Origin: Candidatus Methylomirabilis sp.
GTDB lineage: Bacteria; DYJV01
NCBI GenBank assembly: GCA_020722945.1
Contig: DYJV01000008.1
Span: forward strand, 1-51,236
Direction of reading: 5' to 3'
DNA length: 51,236 bases
In this document: in pieces, positions 27,456 through 35,972 of the stretch
Layout of the letters: each line of letters opens with the position of its first letter
Position numbering within the stretch: the first letter of the stretch is position 1
The notes under the pieces: generated by a model
Seen by the model: only the letters and a program-made list of their open reading frames with translations
Database searches by the model: none
Told to the model about the DNA's origin: nothing
Translations under genes and position numbers: made by a program

Positions 27456-28295
27456 CTAAAGAGTAATCTCTTTATGTCTTGCAGCATGACATTGGAAATT
27501 GATTGCTACAGGGAGAGAAGCAATATGGCAAGGCTCAAGCTTTATATGGACAGCAAGACAGTAAACTCTGCCACCCAAACCTTGAGGACCCATACCAAGA
27601 TTGTTTATCTTTACAAGCAACTCTTTCTCAACTTTATCAAGCTCAGGATCATCATTACTACTACCAATTTCTCTAAGGAGAGCCTCTTTTGATAAAATAG
27701 CACTCCTTTCAAAATTACCACCAATACCAACTCCTATTATCACAGGTGGACAAGGATTGGAACCTGCAAAACTTGCCCTATCAACAATAATTCTCTTTAT
27801 ACCTTCCAAACCATCAGAAGGTTTGAGCATCTGCTGAAGGCTCATATTTTCACTGCCACCACCCTTTGGAGCAACAATTATCTTAACTTTATCACCAGAA
27901 ACTATCTTTGTATGAATAATAGCAGGTGTGTTGTCCCCTGTATTTTTCCTTGTGAAGGGGTTACACATAGATTTTCGAAGGTAGCCATCCCTGTATCCTT
28001 CAATAACGCCTTTATTAATCGCTTCATAAAGATCTCCACCTATAAAATGAACATCCTGACCAATCTCAAGAAATACAACCGCAACTCCAGTGTCTTGGCA
28101 TATAGGCATCTGCTCAGAAGATGCTATCTCAGCATTTTTGAGGAGTATATTGAGAATATCTTTACCTACTTCAGACTCTTCTATCTCAAGACCTTTTCTA
28201 AAAGCCTTAATTACATCACTTCCAAGATAGTAGTTTGCATCTATAGATAATGTTTTAATAGATTCGGTAATTTTAGCTACATTTATCTCTCTCAT
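27456..28295 (-). CDS. Class I fumarate hydratase alpha subunit (Fe-S domain)
   Basis: About 279 residues of the N-terminal half of class I fumarase. The motifs are MPICQDTGVAVVFLEIG, NTGDNTPAIIHTKIV, APKGGGSENMS and GIGGNFERSA. The cluster cysteines are in CQDTG, NPCPPVI and PCHIASLP. The ORF track begins at a TTG 20 codons upstream. I chose the ATG of MREINVAKI, with GGTGG seven bases before it and family-typical length. It appears to be the first gene of the 13-gene cluster, and a perfect 12-bp palindrome lies 27 bp upstream. The linkage of fumarase to fumarate reductase and Hdr genes points to a TCA-type cycle running in the reductive or the oxidative direction. Confidence 0.92.
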   Translation of the reverse strand: MREINVAKITESIKTLSIDANYYLGSDVIKAFRKGLEIEESEVGKDILNILLKNAEIASSEQMPICQDTGVAVVFLEIGQDVHFIGGDLYEAINKGVIEGYRDGYLRKSMCNPFTRKNTGDNTPAIIHTKIVSGDKVKIIVAPKGGGSENMSLQQMLKPSDGLEGIKRIIVDRASFAGSNPCPPVIIGVGIGGNFERSAILSKEALLREIGSSNDDPELDKVEKELLVKINNLGMGPQGLGGRVYCLAVHIKLEPCHIASLPVAINFQCHAARHKEITL

Positions 28296-28321
28296 TTTAT
28301 CCACCAAAACCTTAGTTTTAG

Positions 28322-28333
28322 ATTGTATACAAT
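28322..28333. promoter_or_regulatory. Candidate operator palindrome upstream of the fumarase/Hdr/Frd cluster
   Basis: ATTGTATACAAT is a perfect 12-bp palindrome, 27 bp before the fumarase alpha ATG. On the minus strand it overlaps a weak promoter (TTGCAT, 17 bp, TATACA). A GntR-type or other dimeric regulator could bind, which is inference. Confidence 0.4.
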
Positions 28334-28758
28334 ATAAAATTCTTAAATGCAACAAAAATTTTGTTTGTTTTAATAAAGTTTAAAACTATTTGACAATACT
28401 AAATATACCATACAAAATCACTCTTAATAAAGATAAAAAAATATTTAGGAAAATTAATATTTAACCTTGTTCCATTCTAAAAAAATTAGAAGATTTTTCA
28501 AAATATTTAACTGATATTTTGGATATTCTCCAATCTGTTACTTTTAACTTTAAAGGGCTTCACTTTTTGAGACATAGAAACTCCATCTGTGAAAAATATG
28601 ATTATTGAGGTTATCCCCTCACCTATAAACAATTCAAATTAAATCTATTGAATTTTTAAATCTCAAATGTTAATAAATTATCTCTTTACAATATATTCAA
28701 TTTTTTTACTCAGAGAAATAGCAAATTTAAAAATATACAGAGATAAAAAGGAGTTTTT
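28334..28758. other. Divergent intergenic region between fumarase and metG
   Basis: About 425 bp of AT-rich DNA between divergent operons. It should hold the metG promoter and upstream parts of the fumarase promoter. TTGACA occurs at 28390 on the plus strand but its -10 is poor. I see no gene, riboswitch or T-box that I can support. Confidence 0.5.
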
Positions 28759-30831
28759 ATGAAAATATTAGTTACAAGTGCTCTCCCCTATGCAAATGGA
28801 CCTATACATATAGGACATCTTGTCGAGTATATCCAAACCGACATATTTGTCAGATTTTTAAAGCTTTCTGGAGAAGATGTCATCTACTGTTGTGCAGATG
28901 ATACTCATGGCACCCCGATAGAGATAAATGCCAGCCAACTTGGTATTTCACCTGAAGCTCTGATACAGAAGTATTACAATGAGCATTACGAAGCATTCAA
29001 AACATTTTTTGTTAATTTTGATAATTTTTATACCACCAATTCAAAGGAGAATAAAGAGTTTAGTGACTATTTCTTTACAAAGCTAAAGGATAATGGAGAC
29101 ATATACAAAAAAGATGTGGAACTGACATATTGCCCAAATTGTAAAAGATTCTTGCCTGATAGATATGTTAGAGGTATATGCCCAAAATGTAAAAGTGCTG
29201 ATCAATATGGGGACAACTGTGAAAAGTGCAATACCACTTATGATCCTACCGAATTATTAGAACCAAAATGCTCTATATGCAATGCTACACCTATACGAAA
29301 AAGCTCTGGACACTACTTTTTTAAATTATCAAACTATTCAGATAGGTTGCAGTCGTGGCTTGAGAAAAATGACTCCCTTCAAAAAGAGGTCAAAAATTAT
29401 CTCCTCAGCTGGATAAAGGAGGGTCTTAAAGATTGGGATATTACAAGAGATGCACCATACTTTGGTTTTAAGATAGTAGGTGAAGAGGATAAATATTACT
29501 ATGTTTGGCTCGATGCACCGATAGGTTATATTGCAAGCTGCAAAAACTACTGTTTGAAAAATGGTATTTCGTATGAAGATTATTGGAAGAGCAATGATTC
29601 AAAAATAATACATTTCATAGGTAAAGATATCATATATTTTCATTTTCTCTTCTGGCCTGCAATGCTTATGGGAGTTGGGTTTAATCTCCCTGAAAATATA
29701 GTTGTCCATGGATTTTTGACCATCAATAATGAAAAGATGAGTAAATCGAGAGGAACATTCATAACAGCCAAAGAGTGTGCTGACAAGTTAAACCCTGAAT
29801 ATCTCAGATATTTTTATGCAACAACATTGAGTCACTCTCTAAAAGATATCAACCTCGATACAGATGATTTAAAAAGTAGGATAAATTCTGAACTTGCTGA
29901 TAACTTTGGCAATCTTACAAACCGCTGCCTTACATTTCTCTTTAAAAATTTTGGTGGGACGCTTTCTCAATTTTCATATCCAGAACTTGAAAATGAGATA
30001 CTTGAACTCGCAACAAAAGTAATTCAACACTACAAAAACCTTGAATTTCACCTCGCAATTAGAACAATTATGGAGATAGGTATAATCGGAAATAAATTTT
30101 TTCAAGATTCTGCACCATGGGCTCTTATAAAAACAGATAAAGATAAAGCTCAGGCTCTTCTATCATTCACTACCAATGTAATAAAGATTATGGGGACACT
30201 ATTAAAACCTATCCTCCCAGAAACCATAAACAAATTAGAAAAAATTCTCAACATTGAAAGAGGATTTACAATAGCTGACGATATAAACTTTAATCTTAAA
30301 AACCACACTATCAACAAGCCTTCGATACTTCTTTCAAAACTTGAAGATGTAAAACTTGTAGAGCAACATCCATCAGGGAATCTACTTCTTAAAGCAGGGA
30401 AAATATTAACTGTATCTGACCACCCAAATGCTGACAAACTCTACATTCTTGAAGTTGATTTTGATACAGAGGTAAGACAAATAGTCTCAGGAATAAAGGA
30501 TCACTACAGCAAAGAGGCTCTTATCGGCAAAACTTCAGTATTTGTTTATAACCTTACAAAAGCAGAGATAAGAGGAGTTGCAAGTAGTGGAATGATACTT
30601 GCCGCCAAGTCTGAGGGGAATTTGGGTATCATCCTTACAGATGCACCAAAAGGCTCAGTAATTGAAATAGAGGGAGTCAAGTTTAACGGCAAGACAAACC
30701 TTTTGATAAAAGAGTTTTCAAAGATGACTTTCTCATCCAAGAAGGGGGAAGTGTTTTGTGAGGATAAAAAGCTGATTGCTAAAGATTCCAAAATCTACCC
30801 TGACAAAGATATAGAGGGGGTAGTAGGATAG
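28759..30831 (+). CDS. metG: Methionyl-tRNA synthetase with C-terminal tRNA-binding domain
   Basis: A 690-residue class I aminoacyl-tRNA synthetase that charges tRNA-Met. HIGH appears as PIHIGHL near residue 18 and KMSKS as NEKMSKSRG near 330. Four CxxC zinc-knuckle pairs lie between (CPNC, CPKC, CEKC, CSIC). An anticodon-binding helical domain follows. The last 110 residues form a CsaA/Trbp111-like OB fold (LLLKAGKILTVSDHPNADKLYIL and GVASSGMILAA). Full length for the two-domain family. AAGGAG lies five bases before the ATG. It is monocistronic here. Confidence 0.97.
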   Translation: MKILVTSALPYANGPIHIGHLVEYIQTDIFVRFLKLSGEDVIYCCADDTHGTPIEINASQLGISPEALIQKYYNEHYEAFKTFFVNFDNFYTTNSKENKEFSDYFFTKLKDNGDIYKKDVELTYCPNCKRFLPDRYVRGICPKCKSADQYGDNCEKCNTTYDPTELLEPKCSICNATPIRKSSGHYFFKLSNYSDRLQSWLEKNDSLQKEVKNYLLSWIKEGLKDWDITRDAPYFGFKIVGEEDKYYYVWLDAPIGYIASCKNYCLKNGISYEDYWKSNDSKIIHFIGKDIIYFHFLFWPAMLMGVGFNLPENIVVHGFLTINNEKMSKSRGTFITAKECADKLNPEYLRYFYATTLSHSLKDINLDTDDLKSRINSELADNFGNLTNRCLTFLFKNFGGTLSQFSYPELENEILELATKVIQHYKNLEFHLAIRTIMEIGIIGNKFFQDSAPWALIKTDKDKAQALLSFTTNVIKIMGTLLKPILPETINKLEKILNIERGFTIADDINFNLKNHTINKPSILLSKLEDVKLVEQHPSGNLLLKAGKILTVSDHPNADKLYILEVDFDTEVRQIVSGIKDHYSKEALIGKTSVFVYNLTKAEIRGVASSGMILAAKSEGNLGIILTDAPKGSVIEIEGVKFNGKTNLLIKEFSKMTFSSKKGEVFCEDKKLIAKDSKIYPDKDIEGVVG

Positions 30832-30847
30832 CCGGTTATAAAGGGAG

Positions 30848-30887
30848 ATTAGCAAAGAACACATTTATAGTGAACTTTTTTGCTAAT
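30848..30887. terminator. Inverted repeat after metG, possible weak terminator
   Basis: ATTAGCAAA and TTTGCTAAT are separated by about 22 bp, shortly after the metG stop. It may end metG transcription, or be a trace of the mobile element that follows. No clean T-run follows the stem. Confidence 0.3.
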
Positions 30888-30964
30888 ATAGAGATATTCT
30901 ACAGAGTATAGGTTATATAAAGATTCAAACCTCTACGGGAATCAACAACAAATGGGAGTGAAAT

Positions 30965-31273
30965 ATGAATTATCACTTAGACCAATATACCAAAAAAAAC
31001 AGGATAGAGGGACATATTTTTTCAACAGTGCTTGCCTAACATTTACTTTGTGTAATCTATAGGGAACTTAAAAAAAGTGGAATAAAACACTCTTGGAATA
31101 CTATCAGAACGCATATGAATAGGCATAATCGGTCAGTATTAACAATGATAAATGCTGAAGGTAAAACAATTTATATAAAAGACACATCAGAGCCAAGTGA
31201 ATTTAATGTGGAGATATATAATGCATTGGGATTGAGTGAAAAACCACTAAAACGAGTAAAAACAATAGTTTAA
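30965..31273 (+). pseudogene. C-terminal remnant of an IS1634-family transposase
   Basis: A 103-codon reading frame not listed in the ORF track because an in-frame TAA interrupts it after 24 codons. Read through that stop, it gives RIEGHIFSTVLA, then VIYRELKKSGIKHSWNTI, RTHMNRHNRSVLTMINAEGK and a tail ending NALGLSEKPLKRVKTIV. This is the end of an IS4/IS1634-type transposase, where a RIEAHIF...YRELE segment follows the catalytic DDE core. The catalytic part is absent and a stop precedes the first ATG in frame. It is a dead fragment, marking past insertion in the metG-nicO interval. Confidence 0.78.
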
Positions 31274-31367
31274 GAAAATTTGTAGTGTAGAATGATTTTA
31301 AGTATCTAATAATATCAATGCTTTATAAACGCTTTTGACAAACTCGGGCTAGCCCTTTTTTATTTCA

Positions 31368-32051
31368 TCATTTATTGTATTGTTTGAAATAATTATCAAT
31401 TTCTTGTCTTAATTCAATTCCTATCCGTTCAAAAATATTAAGTAAATCTTGATAAGCACCTTCTCCTCCGATAAAGTCCCAAAACTCATTTGCAACTTTC
31501 AGTTCATTAGCAAGGTCTAACATTCCTCTCATTGTCCAGCGATTGTAAGGCTGTGGTTCATAAGGATTATAAGGAATCGCAATGAGTGATTGAACATTTT
31601 CTGTAGGGTTTGTTGCAAGTATTGCTGCAACCCATTCTAAAAGTGTCCGCTTAAATTCTTTGAAACCACCAGCATTTGGTTTTGCGGTCTTAATATCAAA
31701 AAGATAAACTATTCCATTACGGGAAACGAGTTTAATGTCAACTTTAGTCAGCTTGACGGTTTTCATTTCTCCTTGTCTACAAACGTTTCTGATTGCCTCG
31801 ATTTCATCTGGTTTATTTGGAGATGAATTGGCTGTTGCTAATTTATCCATAATATTTTGAATAACTTTATGTGCTTCTGATGAAATTTTTGTTCCCGCTG
31901 TTTGTTGTGAAGTGGCACTTGTAAAATTTGATGAGGCAAGTGCTAATGCAACAGGTTCAAAAATAGTTGTACCAAAATTTGTATTTAAAGAATGTATGAA
32001 AGAAAATAAAGCCATTCTGTCCTTGCCAAGTAATCTTGTGTGAAATGGCAT
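31368..32051 (-). CDS. TdeIII-family type II restriction endonuclease, N-terminally truncated
   Basis: A 227-residue protein resembling TdeIII/MjaII-type restriction enzymes, which cut GGNCC sites. Its features are PFHTRLLGKDRMALFSFIHS, FGTTIFEPVALALA and a PD-(D/E)XK-like core (VDIKLVSRNGIVYLFDIKTA). Seven coding-like codons upstream of the ATG read HIPEPAS in frame and then hit TGA, next to an IS-end-like sequence (TGTCAAGAAAGTTGACCCC). The original N-terminus therefore seems to be lost. No cognate methyltransferase is encoded in the window, which also suggests the enzyme is inactive. The family assignment is from memory of sequence patterns. Confidence 0.65.
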   Translation of the reverse strand: MPFHTRLLGKDRMALFSFIHSLNTNFGTTIFEPVALALASSNFTSATSQQTAGTKISSEAHKVIQNIMDKLATANSSPNKPDEIEAIRNVCRQGEMKTVKLTKVDIKLVSRNGIVYLFDIKTAKPNAGGFKEFKRTLLEWVAAILATNPTENVQSLIAIPYNPYEPQPYNRWTMRGMLDLANELKVANEFWDFIGGEGAYQDLLNIFERIGIELRQEIDNYFKQYNK

Positions 32052-32181
32052 TGACGCAGGCTCCGGAATATGTCAAGAAAGTTGACCCCATTTTTTAAGC
32101 AATATTCCCTGTCTGAGTGCAATGCACAGGCAGGTTTAGTTTAAGATAGTTCTTTTTATCTACATTAATTGTTACAATTTT

Positions 32182-32313
32182 TCAGGTTCTTGCCTGCGCC
32201 ATTGGAACAATAGACAAATACAAGTCTTTGTTTTTCCTCTTATCCACCTTGAAAGGATTAGATGGACGTGCTTCCTCATAAACTTCTTTTCTTTTAGCAA
32301 GCATATCTCTCAT
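32182..32313 (-). CDS. Possible 43-residue coupled ORF or gene fragment
   Basis: An ORF below the track's length cutoff. Its ATG overlaps the DUF1007 stop (TAAATGAG), which is typical of coupled translation. The product is basic (MRDMLAKRKEVYEE, then PSNPFKVDKRKNKDLYLSIV) and unlike the transposase remnant. It ends at the scarred junction near 32.1 kb, so it may be the 5' end of a gene cut by the insertion. I cannot assign a function. Confidence 0.35.
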   Translation of the reverse strand: MRDMLAKRKEVYEEARPSNPFKVDKRKNKDLYLSIVPMAQART

Positions 32314-32867
32314 TTATTTTTAGAAACTGTAAAATCAACTTTTGTCCCATAATAACCATCATTTGAAGGTTTTATAGCTTTGTAAAAATATCCATCAGCA
32401 GGTGATAGATTTATACTCTTATCAAAAGCTGTATAGATAGTTTCATCATTAAAAGCTATACTAAATTTGAGGTCTTTATCAAATTTTACTTCTAATGGAA
32501 TTATAAAAGTGTATGTCAATGTCTTATCTTTATTGATTTTTACAGTAAATTTTTCAGTTTTAACAATTTTACACTTTTTACCATTTATAAAAATCTTTGT
32601 AAAATAATCAAACTCTTTAATTCCGCTAAAATAATCTTTATAAACTGATAAAGTCTCCTTTTCATTAAAAGCATTATCACGATTGCTATCACAATTACTC
32701 ATTACATCTTGACTCCACCACTTATCCCAATTCCAAGAAATCTTTACCCCTTTGACAATACTCTCACTAATCAGAAGCTCGATGGATGGTTTTATAAAGA
32801 GATGAGGATGGCTGTAAAGAAAATTCCATGATAGTAAAAATATAATAAAAAATAGAATACGCTTCAT
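32310..32867 (-). CDS. DUF1007 family exported protein
   Basis: A 185-residue protein with a signal peptide (MKRILFFIIFLLSWNFLYS) directly followed by HPHLFIKPS, the start of most DUF1007 proteins. An SWNWDKWWSQDVMSNCD segment and FFAL/NDETIYTAFD-like C-terminal motifs complete the family pattern. The His-Pro-His at the mature N-terminus suggests metal binding. DUF1007 genes commonly sit next to NicO-type nickel/cobalt transporters, as here (13 bp downstream of one). Probably periplasmic, acting in metal delivery or sensing for that transporter; this is inference from the pairing. Confidence 0.85.
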   Translation of the reverse strand: MKRILFFIIFLLSWNFLYSHPHLFIKPSIELLISESIVKGVKISWNWDKWWSQDVMSNCDSNRDNAFNEKETLSVYKDYFSGIKEFDYFTKIFINGKKCKIVKTEKFTVKINKDKTLTYTFIIPLEVKFDKDLKFSIAFNDETIYTAFDKSINLSPADGYFYKAIKPSNDGYYGTKVDFTVSKNK

Positions 32868-32880
32868 AAATTCACTCCGT

Positions 32881-33621
32881 CTACTTCAATAAGATACTGC
32901 TAAACATAAGAACCCCAATCAAAATTATTAGGAGAATCGATATATATTCAATAACTGTCGAAAATATCTCACCCCTTTTCAATCCCTCATCAGATAGCAA
33001 TAAGATACTATTTCTACCTTTTATACTTAAAAAACCGATTAATGAAAGGAGAGAAAACATTCCAAGAGAGATGCTTACTACAGATATAAAGCCAATAATA
33101 AAAATACCTTTTGAAAGTGTTAAAAGTGAAATCATCAATGCAGCAGGACAAGGTATAATCCCGGCTGAAATCCCTATTAATAAAAGGTTTCTATCTTTTA
33201 CTGACCTTTTTTCACTATCTTTACCAAATATTTTAAAAGTAAGAAATATCAGCCCCACTACTGTAATTAATACTCCACTTGCTACAATAAAGTAACTTTG
33301 AACCTTTATTTGAAACATCCCTTTTACTCCTGTAAAAACAAAATAAAAGAGTAAAGCCAAGATAATAGCTGAACCAGTGTGGATAATTGAAATTAGAGCT
33401 GATAATATTAATGATTTCTCAATTGGGTGTTTCTCTTTAAGAAATAGTGAGACAACTAAAGACTTCCCATGACCAGGTCCAGCCGAATGAAAAATTCCAT
33501 ATAAAAAAGATATAAGTATCAGTAGCAAAAGAGTTACTATATTAAAATTATCAATCAAATCCCTTAATTTTTCATTGAGTATGTTATCCATAAATCTTAA
33601 AATTTCAATAAAAAACGACAT
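32881..33621 (-). CDS. NicO/RcnA-family nickel/cobalt transporter
   Basis: A 246-residue membrane protein of the NicO superfamily with about six transmembrane helices. Key motifs are FHSAGPGHGKSLVVSLFL near residue 45, IIHTGSAIILALL, and GISAGIIPCPAALMISLLTL in the second half. The His residues in the first two are the metal-contact region of the family. Together with the DUF1007 partner it probably moves Ni2+ or Co2+ across the inner membrane. Direction (import or export) cannot be decided from the sequence. It is the first gene of the pair. Confidence 0.85.
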   Translation of the reverse strand: MSFFIEILRFMDNILNEKLRDLIDNFNIVTLLLLILISFLYGIFHSAGPGHGKSLVVSLFLKEKHPIEKSLILSALISIIHTGSAIILALLFYFVFTGVKGMFQIKVQSYFIVASGVLITVVGLIFLTFKIFGKDSEKRSVKDRNLLLIGISAGIIPCPAALMISLLTLSKGIFIIGFISVVSISLGMFSLLSLIGFLSIKGRNSILLLSDEGLKRGEIFSTVIEYISILLIILIGVLMFSSILLK

Positions 33622-33805
33622 TTTACCCTCTACTTTCTGTAAATGACAATACTTTTAAATAACAGAGAATATTGTTACTCCTGTTAATTATCTGTAAAAC
33701 TTTACCATCACTCAATCTTCAAATTTTCTAAATTCTCTATCTAAAAATTTAAAGCTTGTTTCACAATTTATCTTTAATAAAGAGCTTAAAAATAAGCTAT
33801 TTTAT

Positions 33806-34843
33806 TTATACTTTATACTCCTCTTTTAGTAGCTCTGATAACTTTCTTAAAAGATTAAAAGCTTTCTCTACTGTCTTATCTCTATCTTGATTTATCAGAC
33901 AGCATGTTGCAGGTGAAATAAGGGAGTTACTGATAAGCTCATCATCTTTAATTCCACTATCTTTACTAATTTTAGTAAAAGTTTCTTTTATAAGTTTTAT
34001 AAGAGATGAAGCGTTCTCCCTCTCAAATGGTTCAAAATTTGTAGGGACAATACCCCATACAATCTTACCACCCCTTTTAATAAACTTTCTGATTGACTCT
34101 CCATGCATAGGTATAATTTTTTGGTTTGTATGGAGATCAATGGAGACAATATCCATATCAAATCCAAGTAAAAAATCCCAGTCAGGATTCCCACAGAGAT
34201 GAATCCCTCTGGGTCTATCGATCATTGCCAAGAAAGATTCTATATCCTCTTTTGCAATTACATCGTTGTATCCCGACATAGCACTAAAAACAAATTGTAA
34301 TCCCGGTTCATCTATAAAGATAAATGCATTCTCATTTTTACTCTTTAATCTTGAAAGCTGAATATTTATCCTTTTTGCCATAAACTCAAACATAAATGGT
34401 CTTATTTCATCGTTAAATATCAGAGGTCTTCCATTATCGATATCTTTTACATAAAAACCAAAACTTACAGGCCCTTCAAGCTGCCCTCTGATAGCAGGGT
34501 ATTTTTTTAGATCAAAGGTAAGAAATTTATTGTAAACAACCGAATATTTGTCACTTACATCAAGGTAATTATGATTTTCCATATTATTAAGAGTGTTCTC
34601 AATCTCTTCAAGAAACTTCTGATTTGAAAATCTTAATGTTCTCTTTTCAGTATCAAGTATTATTCCCGGAAACTTTTCTGAAGCCTGAACATACATATCC
34701 TCAAAGTAGCTATAAAGAGGTAGCTGAGGCCAAAAAGGGATATCAAGAGATAAAGCTGTTTTTAATGCCATTTCGATATCCGTATGAGGCATAACCCCCA
34801 TAGCTGTTGTCATAAAATTTCCTATTTTATCTAATTGTGACAT
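33806..34843 (-). CDS. MetE-like methionine synthase core (UROD/MetE-like barrel)
   Basis: A 345-residue (beta/alpha)8 protein that matches only the catalytic C-terminal half of cobalamin-independent methionine synthase. The metal-ligand pattern is present: HLCGNPDW (H215, C217) and SPATCCL (C314/C315), with FIDEPGL at about 177-182. Full MetE is about 750 residues with an N-terminal folate-binding half that is missing here. Such 'core MetE' proteins are thought to take methyl groups from a corrinoid protein rather than methyl-folate, and the same fold serves other methyltransferases. Monocistronic, with GGGG near the ATG. Confident of the fold, not of the methyl donor. Confidence 0.78.
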   Translation of the reverse strand: MSQLDKIGNFMTTAMGVMPHTDIEMALKTALSLDIPFWPQLPLYSYFEDMYVQASEKFPGIILDTEKRTLRFSNQKFLEEIENTLNNMENHNYLDVSDKYSVVYNKFLTFDLKKYPAIRGQLEGPVSFGFYVKDIDNGRPLIFNDEIRPFMFEFMAKRINIQLSRLKSKNENAFIFIDEPGLQFVFSAMSGYNDVIAKEDIESFLAMIDRPRGIHLCGNPDWDFLLGFDMDIVSIDLHTNQKIIPMHGESIRKFIKRGGKIVWGIVPTNFEPFERENASSLIKLIKETFTKISKDSGIKDDELISNSLISPATCCLINQDRDKTVEKAFNLLRKLSELLKEEYKV

Positions 34844-35249
34844 AAATATACCCCTTTTTTTATCTAATGTGAGTTTTGGTTTAAAAATAAAACAGTAAAA
34901 ATCAATAATTTTGGTCTTATAATAAATATGCTGTTACAGAAATTCAAACTTCAGATTTTATATTCTTACATAATTATCTGTAAATGATACACGGAAGAAA
35001 AAAATTTTTATAAAAAGATAAAAGCATTCTGATACAAATCATCAGAAAGTATCTCAAAACATTGGAGATGGGGATAAAGTTTCAACCCTCTAAGTCCCAA
35101 ATCAAATAGATCGCACAAAATCTATCCCTACTAACACCCAACATGGAAGAGAGTTGCAAAACATAAACAGCTTCTATAAAATTATAGATAAAAAGTAAAG
35201 ATAGTCCTAACTTATTGAAATAAAAGGTAAACTTCAAATATACATCGAA
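34844..35249. other. Gene-free interval
   Basis: About 400 bp of AT-rich DNA upstream of the MetE-like gene and downstream of the MBL-fold gene. I see no ORF, RNA or repeat I can support. TTTCAACCCTCTAAGTCCC near 35080 looks like a CRISPR repeat fragment but occurs once only. Confidence 0.5.
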
Positions 35250-35972
35250 TCATATATCTATCTTCATAAGATCATCACCTATGATAAAATGTTTGGGGAG
35301 CAGCTCTTTTTGAGGTAGAGAATCGGGGTAAAAGTGAGAGAGAATAACTCTCTTTATATTAGAATTTTTGTCTATCTTTGTAACATCTTTAAAAGATAGA
35401 TGACCTAAAGCAGGTTTATCATGGTTTGAGGCAGATTCAAATATAGCTAAATCAGAATTATTTGAATGAGTCTCAAGCTCTGCAAAATACTCAGTATCAG
35501 ATGAGTAAAATATCTTCTTACCTTCAGCAAATATCTTTATCCCAACAGATTCTTCACTATGAATAGTTTTAAAAAGCTCAAAAGAGAAATCAGGAAAATT
35601 TAAACTTGTAGCTTCATGGATAATTACCCCACAATCAGGGGTGATCCATTTTGATAAGATACTCTTAAAACTTTCAATATAATTTGTAAGCCCACTGAAT
35701 CCAAATATAGTAATAGGTCTTACCCTTTTGTAAAAAGGTGATTTTAGTGCAAAAAGGAGATGTATCAGTCCCATAAAATGATCCGGGTGCTTGTGAGAGA
35801 TAAATATATAATCAATCTCATCAGCCCTGACTGACAATCTTTCAAGCCTTTCAAGGGTGTAAAAACCTACATCAAGGAGAAGATTTGAACTTGCAAATTG
35901 AAGAAAATAGCTTGAAGAAGCCCTATTTTGAAACTGAACAGCACTACCTGAACCTAATAAAAATAGTATAAT
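35250..35972 (-). CDS. Metallo-beta-lactamase fold hydrolase, apparently with an ATT start
   Basis: A 240-residue MBL-fold protein if the start is set at ATT (35970-35972). The frame upstream of the track's TTG start reads LFLLGSGSAVQFQNRASSSYFL and NLLLDVGFYTLERL, the normal first strands of this family (LLGTG-x-R-x-SS-Y). It has no ATG, GTG or TTG. GGGGAG sits six bases before the ATT. The zinc motif HKHPDHFMG and later IFYSSDTEY, GHLSF and SHFYPD complete the active site. The group includes RNase Z-like and phosphodiesterase enzymes; the substrate is unknown. A sequencing error could mimic this, but no frameshift is needed. Confidence 0.75.
   Translation of the reverse strand: MILFLLGSGSAVQFQNRASSSYFLQFASSNLLLDVGFYTLERLERLSVRADEIDYIFISHKHPDHFMGLIHLLFALKSPFYKRVRPITIFGFSGLTNYIESFKSILSKWITPDCGVIIHEATSLNFPDFSFELFKTIHSEESVGIKIFAEGKKIFYSSDTEYFAELETHSNNSDLAIFESASNHDKPALGHLSFKDVTKIDKNSNIKRVILSHFYPDSLPQKELLPKHFIIGDDLMKIDI

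Noticed and set aside
31346-31361. GGGCTAGCCC followed by TTTTTT
   Set aside because: Only a three-base stem with a four-base loop is possible; may be an accident or a relic end of the transposase unit.
35070-35100. CRISPR-repeat-like GTTTCAACCCTCTAAGTCCC
   Set aside because: A single copy with no spacer-repeat periodicity and no cas genes in the window.
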